In this document: piece after piece, positions 55,601-59,900 of the stretch
Position numbering within the stretch: position 1 is the stretch's first letter
How the letters are laid out: every line of letters starts with the position of its first letter
Assembly: GCA_963585895.1 (NCBI GenBank)
Contig: OY757917.1
Span: 102,225,617-102,289,616 of the forward strand
Length of the DNA: 64,000 bases
Source: Sepioteuthis lessoniana
Taxonomy: Eukaryota; Mollusca; Cephalopoda; Myopsida; Loliginidae
Direction of reading: 5' to 3'
Made by a program: the position numbers and the translations under genes
The notes under the pieces: model-generated
Told to the model about the DNA's origin: nothing
The model's database searches: none
What the model saw: only the letters and a program-made list of their open reading frames with translations

Positions 55601-58371
55601 CACATATAAGTTCAAAACAATTCCTCATTACCACTTTTTGTAATGTTGCATTCCGAGGTAATCTTTGGCAACTCTTTATAAAGTTTCACTCTTGTGCAAT
55701 GTTAATTACCGCATAATGAGTACTGAGTAGAATACTGAGTGCATACACAATACTTCACCATACTAAAGAATGCTAAACTGCACAGTAGAATACAATGCTA
55801 CATCCAGACTTCTGTTGAATAAATTTACTATTCCTAGTCATGTGACTCCAGTAGCACTATCCATTTCAATGGTTGTGTTTATTGCCTGGAGATTCATGTT
55901 CGACTACACAGGGCTGTATAGGCACATTCTTCTTACATAACAAATTTATAAAAAAATACATGAAAAATTAATAAAAGTTTATTTCACTGATTGTGATTCA
56001 GCATAATTTTTGCAATAAAAAGTTACAATGTCACAAAAGCTGAATTTTGAGAACAGCTTACGACAAAACTAATGTTAAATTGCATTCTTTATTCTATTCT
56101 TCTGCCTATTTTGAACAAATTCACATTACTGTGAGATTTTGGAAATAAGCACAGTAAACTAATACTTCCTTGTGTAAGTGAATTATATGTGAACAAAAAA
56201 ATTAGTGTGTAAATAAATATTCATCATTTTTCTCTCGTCTCATTGATAAAAAGTTATAAAAATAATAATACGCATAAAAACAACCTTGATAAAATTGTAG
56301 ATAAATCAATTTTCTTTATTTTGATGTAGGGTTTGACAGGATTTTATGGGTTTATAACAATTTTATAAGCCTATTTCAGATGGAATCGACTGAAAATGCA
56401 AATGTTTACAGGATTTTAGGGTGCCTTGAGCATTGCTTCTATAAGAAGCTCAAGTGATGATGTTGATTGTTTGGGTTATATGGCACATCAATCCTTGCTG
56501 GTTATTTAATGCCAGGTCCTGTTTATACATATATGCATTAAATCTAATTTGTAAATGAATAGTTGATAGGAAACATTTTAAACAAGCCAGAGCATATTTG
56601 TTTGCACACAGTGAAATGATTTTTAGAATTATTATTTAACACTAATAATTCTGTTTGATATTAATCATTTGTTTGCACACAGTTAAATGGTTTCAAGTAT
56701 TGCTATGTAACAATAACAATTCAATTTAATATCATTTGTTTGCACAGAGTTAAATGGCTAAACAGTTCTCTTCAGCCCATAGATGAGACCCTAACAAGTA
56801 CTACATCTCTGGGTCAGAGTGGACCTGGAAGTAATGGCAATGAAGGGGTACTTCACATTCCCCCAAACTCCAGGGATGAAGCTTCAGCATCAGATGGTTT
56901 AGTATTATATTCAGGACAATATAGGGTGGAGGGTGTCTTACTCCTCTATGCAGCATTTTACATATACACACTAAATTTCATTGCTTTATCTTGAATAATT
57001 TGAGCTGTAAGTGTGATTTGTCAATGAGATCACACAAGAATGTAAAGAAATTTTTTTTAGGAAAATAAGGGTCTTTTTTGTCCACAGTTTTTCCAACTTT
57101 AAGGGTTTATATTTCAAAAACTTATGGATGATTTTTGATAATTTAAAAAGCCAAAATCTATATTATATAAATATTCTATTTGTTATAGCAAAATCGTATC
57201 CTAAATTTTTTTTATAAGCATTCCTACATTAATCATGAGTTTGTACATTACAGTCACTGGTAAGTAAATGTCTATTCTAAATGGCTATATTTGAAAAAGA
57301 GCAAACAATATCATTCCAAAGTTGGTTTTGTTTATTGAACTCTTTGTATCACTTTTGTTGTGATCACAATGGTTTGACAGAGCTATTCTACAGCCTTCTT
57401 CACGTGTACAATCTCTGAAGAGTAGGACAGCATCTCTGCATGTAAAAATAAAAATGGAATCTGTTTAGTTCACCTTACTAGGAATGAGCCAACCTGGTTT
57501 GTATATTTGACTTCATTTTCCTTAAGAATTGTAAACGTGAAGAAGACTGTAGAAGGGATGAGCAGAAACATGGTAGCAACAAAAAGAACAAAGAATAAAT
57601 TTAATAGACAGAATGACAGAACAACTCTTTGAATGATAATGACTCTTTTCAAAATAAACAATTTAAAAAAAAATCATAGATAGATAGATAGATATGAGCA
57701 GAAAGAGATAGATAGATAGATAGATAGGGTATTTCATTTCATAATCAACTTGACAAATTCTCATTCAGATGATATAAAATTTTAACAGCATATATAGAAA
57801 CAACTTTAAATTCTATGTTTAGTGTTTTTTTTTCTTTTCAGATAGAAAAATGCCATTACAGTGGAAAAGAAAAGGCTTTTCATGTGTTAGAAAATAGGCT
57901 CAAACATAATTGAACAAGACTATGCACAGCCTACATTTGTGAGAGAATTCACTAAAAATTCACCAACTGCAAAGCAGATTTGGACATAGTACAAAAAAGA
58001 AGGCTGTCTGTGAATTGCAAAAGGAACTGGACTACAGACTGTGTACTGTGTCACAGACGGTGTACATAATGAAAACTAGGCAAACTGTTAATGAAATCCA
58101 CACACCTTTGAATTTCTCATTGAAATTTTGATAAATAAATCTTATTTTGCTCAACATTAACCACTTTAGTTTTATTTGTTTAGACTATGTAGTTACACTG
58201 ATAAAATGATTGCAAATTTTTTGAAAGATTATCTTGTTAATAAAATTTTATTTTGGACAAAATCCAATAGGAGAAAAAAGAGATTTTAACCAACCTTTGG
58301 TGAATTGTCTGGTTGAGTATCAGCTACAATAAATTCTGACTGGACCATATCTAAGATTTCAGACTTGTTAT
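13050..58371 (-). CDS. MDC1: MDC1-like DNA-damage checkpoint mediator, multi-exon gene (5' end unresolved)
   Basis: Vertebrate MDC1 binds phosphorylated H2AX tails at DNA breaks through a C-terminal BRCT pair and recruits repair and checkpoint factors in the nucleus. Here ten minus-strand exons (58295-58371, 50089-51823, 45920-45948, 38577-40568, 32818-32955, 29782-29850, 25531-25630, 19519-19674, 16522-16547, 14820-15012) have GT/AG borders and compatible phases and give about 1,504 codons. Residues 1-1277 are low-complexity, acidic/basic and rich in SQ/TQ; about 1308-1500 form two BRCT domains. The first BRCT has MFTGV (Thr1314) and IRRTVKFL (Arg1349, Lys1352), matching the known phosphoserine pocket, and Trp1368 in SPSWL. 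The BRCT linker reads HIVSDPTTEKQ, close to the vertebrate pattern. No FHA domain is visible. Identity rests on recalled family motifs. The start, the last exon and expression are inferred. The gene spans over 45 kb, mostly transposon-filled introns. Confidence 0.85.
13483..13670. repeat. Two hairpin-tail fragments
   Basis: At 13483-13530 the tail forms a nearly symmetrical inverted repeat (ggcatattaacct...). At 13597-13670 it is plus-oriented and ends in an (AACCA)n-like tail, the clearest example of the 3' simple-repeat tail. Confidence 0.7.
13680..14815. other. Intron without recognised features
   Basis: AT-rich; (TA)n at about 14279-14300. No exon or repeat family recognised. A missing exon joining 14820-15012 to 13050-13133 could lie here, but I could not identify one. 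Confidence 0.45.
14820..15012 (-). CDS. MDC1: MDC1-like BRCT2 C-terminal exon (193 nt)
   Basis: Starts YLKRMPNEEEEKTIVISC after TTTCTTTTGTAG and continues CEEDRTLCQPALNAGIPIV, NAEFILTGILQYD. The ISC, LCxPAL, GIPIV and EFILTG landmarks match the end of the MDC1 BRCT2. The most likely donor is G/GTAAGA at 14818-14819, leaving phase 1. Other possible donors (GTTAGT, GTAAAT) lie some 30-40 bases upstream in the transcript. Confidence 0.85.
15490..15730 (+). repeat. SINE-B
   Basis: Head (caggtggtgtaatggttatg), B box (gttcaaatcctgg) and tail (ttgaccttgagttgcatcct ... gggttgggtaaata). The central core is partly deleted. Confidence 0.8.
16104..16398 (+). repeat. SINE-B, complete
   Basis: tRNA-like head, core (aatatccttgggaaaggcat, ggataaatagtaaggcagac) and tail are all present. 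Confidence 0.83.
16522..16547 (-). CDS. MDC1: MDC1-like BRCT2 micro-exon (26 nt)
   Basis: Only 26 bases between a long pyrimidine/CAG acceptor and a CAG/GTAAGTG donor. Joined to its neighbours it gives E-IMVSCKAQ, equivalent to the EIISCCGG segment of vertebrate BRCT2. The fit in phase and in sequence makes this convincing despite its size. Confidence 0.88.
16668..16938 (+). repeat. SINE-B, diverged copy
   Basis: B box gagttcaaatcctg, core aatacccttggggaaaagta and tail ggagttggttaaatata. Lies just upstream (in transcript terms) of the 26-nt exon. Confidence 0.75.
16950..19130. other. Long AT-rich intron segment, nothing recognised
   Basis: About 2.2 kb without a repeat family or exon I can name, the longest repeat-poor stretch of the gene. 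Confidence 0.5.
19136..19405 (+). repeat. SINE-B
   Basis: Head remnant (gagttcaaatccttgacgag), core (aatgtcctgggggaaag, gggtaaatagtagagcagat) and tail. Ends about 110 bp from the BRCT exon at 19519. Confidence 0.75.
19519..19674 (-). CDS. MDC1: MDC1-like inter-BRCT linker and BRCT2 start (156 nt)
   Basis: With the G of the previous exon it reads D-HTSHIVSDPTTEKQYKFTL, then KNSLQQARNGPLLENYKIHV and TKSVKPNVDQMK. The DPTTEKQ segment aligns with the DPEQEKNF linker of vertebrate MDC1, and PLLENYKIHVT starts BRCT2. Ends in phase 1. Confidence 0.92.
19880..20160 (+). repeat. GGT/GTA-rich degenerate minisatellite, left part
   Basis: Loosely repeated ggtggtggtagtagtgttat and acattatattaaaaaggagg units. 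The same pattern resumes at 21808 after an RTE-like LINE. Confidence 0.5.
20165..21806 (+). mobile_element. RTE-like LINE, reverse transcriptase and C-terminal region, decayed
   Basis: Ordered segments: SILPFPKKGDLKIAKNYWGI (20515), FLFVDLSKAFNSIH (20755), LQGDTLVPYLLIICLDYLLQ (20940), IALLANTPAQAESLLHS (21100), IWKSDLSDKIKCNFFQAAVM (21350), and a C-terminus near 21720-21780 followed by (ATG)n. The FVDLSKAF Asp of the RT active site is kept, but the second site (normally DYADD before IALLANT) is degraded. Stops and frameshifts throughout; it lacks the endonuclease. The longest copy of this family in the window. Confidence 0.85.
21808..22160 (+). repeat. GGT-rich degenerate minisatellite, right part
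   Basis: Irregular units of the type ggtggttatattacattaaag with gaggag spacers. Period roughly 50 bp, poorly conserved. Confidence 0.55.
22165..23345. repeat. 39-bp satellite array split by an RTE insertion
   Basis: Unit: acagatctataaattcccc, then ttatttattgaatgaccctt (39 bp). Array parts are 22165-22495 and 23113-23345. The period is a multiple of three, so one frame stays open as NDPYRSINSPYLL repeats; this is not evidence of a protein. Confidence 0.93.
22496..23112 (-). mobile_element. RTE-like LINE, 5'-truncated insertion in the satellite
   Basis: On the minus strand: STLDGTPLKLVDKFTYLGSS, IWKSDLTDKMKCSFFQAAVA, SILLYGCPTWTLTKRLEKKL, ending in (ATG)n next to 22496. The satellite word acagatctat flanks both ends, consistent with a target-site duplication. 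One long open segment (22740-23132) suggests a fairly recent insertion. Confidence 0.88.
23350..24228. other. Intron; possible transposon terminus near 23600-23632
   Basis: caatactttttgaacacccc gtatgg resembles a Tc1/mariner end, but no partner repeat was found. Otherwise nothing recognised. Confidence 0.35.
24231..24445 (+). repeat. SINE-B, 3'-truncated copy
   Basis: Head (ggcacttgtagtataattga), B box (gttcaaaacctgg), core (atactcctaggaaaagtata). The tail is missing. Confidence 0.75.
24450..25525. other. Intron with (TA)n/(CA)n microsatellite
   Basis: Dinucleotide tract at 24914-24957 and scattered ACACAC-rich sequence to 25270. Short ORFs here are products of the repeats. Confidence 0.5.
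25531..25630 (-). CDS. MDC1: MDC1-like BRCT1 exon with phosphate-pocket helix (100 nt)
   Basis: Encodes IRRTVKFLCCLARGIPIV followed by SPSWLTNCKAAKVFI. The R-T-V-K pattern places Arg and Lys exactly as in the phosphoserine pockets of human MDC1 and BRCA1, and SPSWL holds the conserved BRCT tryptophan. It ends in phase 1 at ATAG/GTAAGA. Confidence 0.93.
26214..27231. mobile_element. TA-flanked inverted-repeat element (Tc1/mariner-type ends)
   Basis: Left end cagaatggcccacaaaagac and right end (read inward) cagggtggcctataaaagac match over about 25 bp, with TA at 26212-26213 and 27232-27233. No transposase remains. The interior is largely two family D copies (26390-27080). Confidence 0.75.
26390..27080 (+). 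repeat. Two family D copies, head to tail
   Basis: The first copy (from about 26390) lacks a hairpin tail and is followed at about 26690 by a second complete head. The second ends in the hairpin tail at about 27005-27060 and a (CAAT/CAAC)-rich tail. Confidence 0.8.
27240..27812. other. Intron, nothing recognised
   Basis: AT-rich sequence without a recognised exon, repeat or transposon. Confidence 0.45.
27815..28047 (-). repeat. SINE-C: tRNA head, SINE-B-like core, hairpin tail
   Basis: Minus strand: head ccatggcatagtggctaaca, core attcccttgggaaaggtatg and ggttaaatagtaccact, then tail tttggtattaaataacttg...gttgatatgccatt and poly-A. It combines parts seen separately in SINE-B and family D. 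Confidence 0.78.
28570..29612 (-). mobile_element. LTR-retrotransposon pol fragment (reverse transcriptase N-terminal half)
   Basis: Minus strand: WIDNGWLVPYPEDKLGPPKG, LIPLMAVLHQNKTKVRPVMD, YQEINHHVDAF, then NVSLLDLRRAYLQIRW. VRPVMDYQEIN and LDLRRAYLQI are RT motifs, the latter with the first catalytic Asp. Downstream the frame shifts, though pieces remain similar in composition. Related to Ty3/gypsy-like elements by motif; clade not determined. GC-richer than the intron around it, which suggests a fairly recent arrival. LTRs not located. Confidence 0.75.
29782..29850 (-). CDS. MDC1: MDC1-like BRCT1 exon (69 nt)
   Basis: 23 codons in phase 0: IVTELGGSVVTS then FDSCTHLVTDK. LGG and THLV are standard BRCT landmarks (the GG turn and strand 3). 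Borders are TTTTAG/AT and AAG/GTAAAC. Confidence 0.92.
29860..31510. other. Intron, mostly unrecognised; small repeat fragments
   Basis: A SINE-B tail fragment (minus) at about 30147-30193. At 30440-30500, ggggtctacaggggttgaat ... attagtttgcac resembles part of the hAT element at 47692. Remaining sequence not recognised. Confidence 0.45.
31514..32116 (-). repeat. Family D, long copy with internal subrepeats
   Basis: Begins (plus coordinates) with the hairpin tail (ttatggcatatcaacctttg, taggttatttaatgcc), then about six degenerate 55-bp units (agttctatttcaaacaattc, agtttagcataagtacacag), then the conserved body and head ending at about 32116. Confidence 0.87.
32311..32626. repeat. Near-perfect 155-bp inverted repeat with 6-nt loop
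   Basis: Arms 32311-32465 and 32472-32626 pair with only six mismatches, all transitions and all in the outer third. The inner 88 bp pair perfectly. Each arm carries ggttcaatcc, matching a tRNA-type B box. No coding content. Confidence 0.95.
32818..32955 (-). CDS. MDC1: MDC1-like exon: linker and start of BRCT1 (138 nt)
   Basis: 46 codons, phase 0 at both ends, TTTTTTCAG acceptor. It encodes a Ser-rich linker (DSPLTTPKRKQLNSFSSPGT) and then PKVMFTGVADDKLQK, the first strand and loop of a BRCT domain. The FTG threonine is the phosphate-contacting residue of the MDC1/BRCA1 class pocket. Confidence 0.92.
33178..33805 (+). mobile_element. LINE C-terminal fragment
   Basis: Reads LCGERDETINHISECSKLA, then VHWELCKRLNF, MVDFANPVDHRVKIKESEKI, EKYLDLAQELKKTVEY and, after a shift, SIIKISQNTEQSPEDLRRLA. 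This is the conserved C-terminal block (Cys/His motif plus VDFA.P.DHR.K.KE) of a non-LTR retrotransposon family. It ends in (AAT)n at about 33806-33815. Several stops. Confidence 0.72.
34024..34475 (+). repeat. Family D copy
   Basis: Head (cccaatcagctgggg...gatacattgactgc), body (aacaatctaatggtgaagct, atctatgggtcaaatgg), subrepeats and hairpin tail at about 34433-34470. Confidence 0.82.
34610..35832. mobile_element. Solo LTR, 1,223 bp
   Basis: Starts TGTTACGG and ends CCGTCACA (imperfect inverted ends), flanked on both sides by GCAA (34606-34609, 35833-35836). Removing it restores a family D-like stretch (aatggttttaagcaactattaat). No gag or pol inside. Composition differs from the surrounding intron. 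Orientation not established. Confidence 0.78.
35840..36832. repeat. Family D remnants in both orientations
   Basis: 35840-36120 is minus-oriented body (continuing past the solo LTR). 36436-36832 is plus-oriented and diverged, ending in catgccataaaaatcaacc. A poly-A run lies at about 36688-36709. Confidence 0.6.
36840..37630. other. Intron, nothing recognised
   Basis: A-rich then mixed sequence. The ORF at 37114-37341 has no recognisable domain and ends in a low-complexity run. Confidence 0.4.
37636..37985 (-). repeat. Family D copy
   Basis: Plus coordinates begin with the hairpin tail (ttatggcatatcaacccttg, tggataatttaatgcc), then cacacagttaaatggtttca and the conserved ggtcagaatggacctggggg body. 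Head missing. Confidence 0.8.
37990..38572. other. Intron 3' of the large charged exon
   Basis: No exon or repeat family recognised. Confidence 0.4.
38577..40568 (-). CDS. MDC1: MDC1-like large charged exon (1,992 nt)
   Basis: A 664-codon exon beginning IMNSEAACSLSV after a TTTACTCAACAG acceptor and ending SQSSSQ at a GT donor. The upstream residues of the open frame (to 40661) are intronic. It is Lys/Ser/Glu-rich and probably disordered. It holds several short basic motifs (KKKGRPPK, SRGRKSK twice, KRGRQAK) resembling AT-hooks or chromatin-binding clusters, many SQ sites, and a 10-residue tandem repeat KSQKSIDEDD (about five units, 39330-39479). Vertebrate MDC1 also has long repetitive linkers between its N-terminal part and the BRCT pair, though not this repeat. 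Plus-strand ORFs over this exon are shadows. Confidence 0.87.
39330..39479 (-). repeat. 30-bp in-frame tandem repeat inside MDC1-like exon
   Basis: About five head-to-tail 30-bp units encode KSQKSIDEDD with small changes (DDK/DVK/KSVDEDEK). Each unit carries one SQ and one acidic patch. The unit length preserves frame, so copy-number change would alter the number of SQ sites without breaking the protein. Confidence 0.95.
40940..41140 (-). repeat. SINE-B, tail and core only
   Basis: taccaacccctccactcagg, gatatgacacaaggtcaatt and ggattcatacctttcccaag. The tRNA head is missing. Confidence 0.75.
41335..41690 (+). mobile_element. LINE C-terminal fragment (same family as 33178)
   Basis: LVDFAVPADHRGKMKESKKI, DNDIAREIKKTVKH-like segment, then SPGDMKRLAVPQTLVKI, ending in (AAT)n at 41681-41690. 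Two copies with the same 3' end support a defined terminus. Confidence 0.7.
41695..41875 (-). repeat. Family D fragment
   Basis: atatggtttcacgtattcct, ggtactaccactccgagtta and gtggcctcaccac body, without head or tail. Confidence 0.6.
41885..42105 (-). repeat. SINE-C, complete
   Basis: Plus coordinates: hairpin tail (ttaatggcatatcaaccttt, gggttatttaatgccaaagc), core (cccacagctggggagataag, ttcatacctctcccaagggt) and tRNA-like head (gttagccactacgccac). Confidence 0.82.
42300..42331. repeat. (TA)n microsatellite
   Basis: Uninterrupted TA dinucleotides. Confidence 0.9.
42457..42842 (-). repeat. Family D copy
   Basis: gttatatggttttgagtatt, gacctacagatgggacccta and gtcagcatattctaagctcc, ending at the head. 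Confidence 0.75.
43050..43190 (-). repeat. SINE-C, tail and core only
   Basis: Hairpin tail (ggcatatcagcctttgtagg), core (acccatagctggaaggataa, ttcatacctttccaaagggt). Head lost. Confidence 0.75.
43195..44050 (-). repeat. AT-rich intron with a degraded family D copy (43709-43925)
   Basis: The family D part has atgatatatcaacccttgtg and repeated gttaaatggtttcaagtgtt. The rest is not recognised. Confidence 0.6.
44053..44591 (+). mobile_element. Mariner transposon, N-terminal part only
   Basis: After a TA and a terminal-repeat-like start (aggtgagtcgaaagttctgc), a frame from ATG 44252 reads MPYKFKLGHNTVEATKNICC, stop, HSTVTKQFKKFDLGSKSLYD, LAKSGRPKTVDSKAVQQATE, ending NITKILHEF. The GRPKTVD segment is the linker after the helix-turn-helix of mariner transposases. 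The catalytic domain is absent. Confidence 0.82.
44600..45485. other. Intron, nothing recognised
   Basis: AT-rich. A short duplicated phrase (tcagtagtgtttagcagcaa) occurs near 44882 and 44914. Confidence 0.45.
45491..45803. mobile_element. MITE with about 27-bp terminal inverted repeats
   Basis: Left tcgcatttgatggcatataa ggtgcac and right (inward) ccgtatttgacagcatataa gacgcac, flanked by TA at 45489-45490 and 45804-45805. 313 bp, no coding capacity. It lies about 115 bp from the 29-nt exon. Confidence 0.8.
45920..45948 (-). CDS. MDC1: MDC1-like 29-nt micro-exon
   Basis: Flanked by ATCTACAG acceptor and GAG/GTAAGTT donor. With the single G left by the preceding exon it reads A-EMTETEPSE, then runs in frame into IMNSEAACS of the next exon. 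The phase match on both sides is the main support. Skipping it would shift the frame. Confidence 0.75.
46105..46490 (-). repeat. Family D copy, diverged
   Basis: Tail variant (aaggcatgtcaacttgtcca, aggctattttatgccg) then the body (gacccatagatgggacccta, ttatacccaggacctcc). Confidence 0.65.
46855..46980 (+). pseudogene. 5S rRNA-like sequence (pseudogene or 5S-derived SINE)
   Basis: gatcaccatagttaagcaat and aatacttaggtgggtgacca match, in order and at the right spacing, the 5S rRNA segments atcaccgaagttaagcaacg and agtacttggatgggtgaccg. The upstream catattgaaagtactggttc also fits. Overall divergence is high, so not a functional gene. Confidence 0.65.
47380..47640 (-). mobile_element. LINE C-terminal fragment, diverged
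   Basis: Minus strand reads LRWIGLLNRLEDSKLPKTD, similar to the LRW.GH..RM.D.RLPK block near the end of many LINE proteins. Frameshifts follow. Family not resolved. Confidence 0.5.
47692..48234 (+). mobile_element. hAT-type transposon, deleted, with 8-bp target duplication
   Basis: Ends CAGGGATTATCAAA and (inward from the right) CAGGACTTCTCAAA. Flanks are GTTTAAGC (47684-47691) and ATTTAAGC (48235-48242), one mismatch, the 8-bp duplication typical of hAT. Inside, 47930-48035 reads NQRSALNIKYGDLWLKLTNL and QPNFHDLLCQPNPSF, resembling the C-terminal dimerisation region of ZBED-like hAT transposases. Confidence 0.8.
48248..49129 (+). mobile_element. Mariner transposon with both ends, decayed transposase
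   Basis: Terminal repeats cagggtggaacgataaaatt and (inward) ctgggtggaatgataaaatt are flanked by TA at 48246-48247 and 49130-49131. Readable pieces: VFGVVSSEGHIM (48570), LKVNTKVYLDVLKGVVIPWC (48630), DLNPLDYFVWSYVENITNMT (48815) and a C-terminus IKAVIEAKGGYIE with stop at about 49015. Frameshifts and missing N-terminal domain make it inactive. GC content is higher than the intron. Confidence 0.9.
49246..49694 (-). repeat. Family D copy, full length
   Basis: Hairpin tail (ttatggcatatcaaccattg, caaggtatttaatgcc), subrepeats, body (acccatagataggacc...), head (cagtgtattctacagctcca, gatgactgggct). Confidence 0.87.
49695..50035 (-). repeat. Family D copy without tail
   Basis: atatggtttcaagtaactat, aacagatgggaccctaacag and agttggcatattctagaccc. 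Ends about 50 bp from the large acidic exon. Confidence 0.75.
50089..51823 (-). CDS. MDC1: MDC1-like large acidic exon (1,735 nt)
   Basis: Open throughout (578 codons plus one base), extending 5' of the first internal Met at 51595 to a pyrimidine-rich AG acceptor at 51824. It starts PTSKNSEECTD and ends LLNLSN before a GTAAGT donor. The protein is Thr/Ser/Asp/Glu-rich with degenerate repeats of the type ATVPV, DTLPV, ATLVV in the first 150 residues. Later it has TQ motifs with aromatic context: ETQDPNLF, ATQPYTI and DTQPYVE, plus SQ sites. This fits a phosphorylated scaffold: ATM-family kinases use SQ/TQ. No folded domain is recognisable. An ORF in the opposite strand is a shadow. Confidence 0.85.
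51943..52231 (+). repeat. SINE-B, best-preserved full copy
   Basis: Head gtgcccgtggtgtaatggtt, B box agttcaaacctgg, core aatacccttgggaaaggtat and gctatggttaaatagtaggg, tail ttgaccttgtttcatatcct ... gggttgggtaaata. Confidence 0.9.
52235..52735. other. Intron with (TA)n at 52626-52661
   Basis: No exon recognised. The dinucleotide tract lies near the truncated end of the gypsy element. Confidence 0.5.
52740..55638 (-). mobile_element. Ty3/gypsy-like retrotransposon gag-pol remnant
   Basis: Minus strand, in order: Gln-rich gag start (near 55500), gag body (55365 to about 54790), zinc knuckle CHGCGGKHFKRDC (near 54620), protease-like LDTVSDITIINE (near 54340; the usual DTG is DTV), RT from KRSVPFTVLNLINKELERLE (53950) through NGGKFFSQVGLVGYLPT to AYLDDILIKSETR (near 53400; YLDD active site present), and RNase H (KDANWIWTKKCQSAFEKIKN, IVVTSDARDL near 53000). 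Many stops and frameshifts; integrase and 3' LTR are absent. Gag-pol order and gypsy motifs are clear; no envelope gene is seen. Confidence 0.88.
53674..53821 (-). repeat. 37-bp tandem repeat within the gypsy RT
   Basis: Four head-to-tail units of tggataattataattttgca, agccccgttgaaaaaaa, starting at 53674, 53711, 53748 and 53785. The period is not a multiple of three, so it shifts frame within the RT between CADF and NYNYPLPS. Confidence 0.95.
55639..55942 (-). mobile_element. Probable 5' LTR of the gypsy-like element
   Basis: Minus strand begins TGTTATGTAAGAAG and ends TGCAACATTACA, directly upstream of the gag region. About 304 bp with AATAAA-like sequence. A primer-binding-site candidate (gtggtaatgagg) follows. 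No second LTR is in the window to confirm the ends. Confidence 0.6.
55945..56465. other. Intron, nothing recognised
   Basis: AT-rich; no repeat family or exon recognised. Confidence 0.45.
56470..56960 (-). repeat. Family D copy
   Basis: Tail (tatggcacatcaatccttgc, tggttatttaatgccagg), three gtttgcacacagttaaatgg subrepeats, body (cccatagatgagaccctaac, gtggacctggaagtaatggc). Head incomplete. Confidence 0.82.
57000..57840. other. Intron with (TAGA)n at 57676-57727
   Basis: Two TAGA tracts separated by a short spacer. Nothing else recognised. Confidence 0.45.
57848..58075 (+). mobile_element. Tc1/mariner-like N-terminal fragment (DUF4817-type)
   Basis: A frame reads QPTFVREFTKNSPTAKQIWT, then YKKEGCL, matching the recalled consensus F.REF.K.APTA..IW.W..KF.E.GCL of the helix-turn-helix region. 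Stops flank it. Only about 75 residues survive. Confidence 0.6.
58295..58371 (-). CDS. MDC1: MDC1-like exon 1 of visible gene (77 nt)
   Basis: The exon begins after an AG acceptor (plus-strand CT at 58372-58373) with two bases that complete a codon, and ends at a GT donor in phase 0. It encodes NKSEILDMVQSEFIVADTQ followed by PDNSPK. It carries a TQP site like those in the next exon. An in-frame ATG (DMVQSEF) could serve as start if the upstream exon is non-coding; otherwise coding continues upstream. Confidence 0.75.
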
Positions 58372-58868
58372 CTACAAGAACAAAAACAAAAAAATCAAAT
58401 GGCAAAATGTAAATAATGGAAAGTTTGAACTCAGAAAAACAAGACAGGCATTGGATAAATCATTATCTAATGACAATGGAAAGCTTTATTAAATGAGGTG
58501 TGCAAAAATTTCCAGCATTTTATTTTTATATCATTCTTTTTAGAATGAAGACAAAAATAGGTGGTATTTTTTAAACTATCAATAATACTATTATTATTAT
58601 TGCTACTACTTTTATCATATAGTTTTTACATATATCAGACTTGAGATTTAATTTATATGTGAGAGTGAGAAATGACAAAAATAGGTTGTTTGCTTAAACT
58701 GGATTTGTAAAAATATCACTTATTTATTCAAATTATAATGTAAAATATTTGTTTACAATTAGTCTTTGCTACCAGTGAATTTAGTTCAAAGGTCAAACAT
58801 TAATTATAGTAATGACACAAAGGTATTTATATAATGTATATATGATAAAACTGAATATACAAATGGCT

Positions 58869-58870
<2 letters not shown>

Positions 58871-58924
<54 letters not shown>

Positions 58925-58936
58925 AGTGTGTGTGTA
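58871..58936. repeat. (TA)n(TG)n microsatellite
   Basis: TA tract followed by TG tract with minor interruptions. Confidence 0.92.
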
Positions 58937-58944
58937 TGTGTGTG

Positions 58945-58998
58945 TTTGATTGGTTAGAAATTAAACAAATATTGTCACTTAATTTCTAACCAATCAAA
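58945..58998. repeat. Perfect 20-bp inverted repeat with 14-nt loop
   Basis: tttgattggttagaaattaa at 58945-58964 and its exact reverse complement at 58979-58998. Confidence 0.93.
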
Positions 58999-59769
58999 GA
59001 AAAAAATCACATTTAAATACATATTAATAAAATAAGTAATATATTAATAAGTAAATATGATCACCCCACTGGGCAATATACAAACAATAAAGATATTTTT
59101 CAAGAAAGTCCCTAAGAAGGTCTATCAACTGTTTGTCAATCTCCTATCACTGAAGATGACTAATTAAAGCAGTGATAGTAACAAGTAAAGGTTTGTTGCT
59201 GGAATCAAATGAGAAATTTCATTTTTTTTAGAAAAGAAATGTTTACCTTTTAACCTTGGATTAAGTTAAGAGTATTAGGTAAATATACTGACGAAAGGAT
59301 AATGTTAATCTATTTTATATGAAGTTGCAAAATCTTTATTAAAAAAAAAAAAAAACTTTTTCGATTCAAAATTCACAACTCCTGTCATTAGGAAATTTGT
59401 CACATAAAACAAATTTAAATTGAATATTTTTCTATATGATGTTCTACATAACAAAAATATTAACAACAAAATTATATTTTCATGAAAAATTTACGTTTTT
59501 ATTTTAAAGAACTTTTAAGCAAATGTTGAATTTTTCCATCCTTTGTAAAAAAAATAAAAATAAAAATAAATAAACTGAAGAAAAGACATTAACATTTTTC
59601 TGAACAAAATGAATGAAAAATTATAATTATTGAAAAGAATTATCACACATAATTAAATTCAGTAAATTTGATTTAATATTTTGCAACAGTTCTTTTAAGT
59701 ATACTTTAAAAATTCAAAAGAGAAAACATTAATGTCTTGATGATATCATATTGGTTTTCCCCAGGCAAT

Positions 59770-59900
59770 ACTTACTAGCAGGACGCTGAGTTTAACGTTT
59801 GGCGCCTGCGGTGCTCCAGTGGGGATTGCCAATGGGATCAAGTGTTTTTGGTGATGGCTGCACATGAGTGTTGATTTGTGCTTGTTCCTCCCCACAACAA
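59770..59900 (-). promoter_or_regulatory. Candidate upstream (5' UTR) exon of the MDC1-like gene
   Basis: A CpG-containing island in AT-rich surroundings (aacgtttggcgcctgcggtg). On the minus strand it ends CGTCCTGCTA followed by GTAAGTATT, a strong donor. The phase does not allow it to code into the exon at 58371, since that frame has a stop 22 nt upstream of the donor, so it would be non-coding, with the ATG in the next exon as start. Could equally be unrelated repeat sequence. Confidence 0.3.

Noticed and set aside
52740-55942. Endogenous retrovirus with envelope
   Set aside because: Only gag, protease, RT and RNase H remnants of a gypsy-like retrotransposon are visible; no envelope frame was seen.
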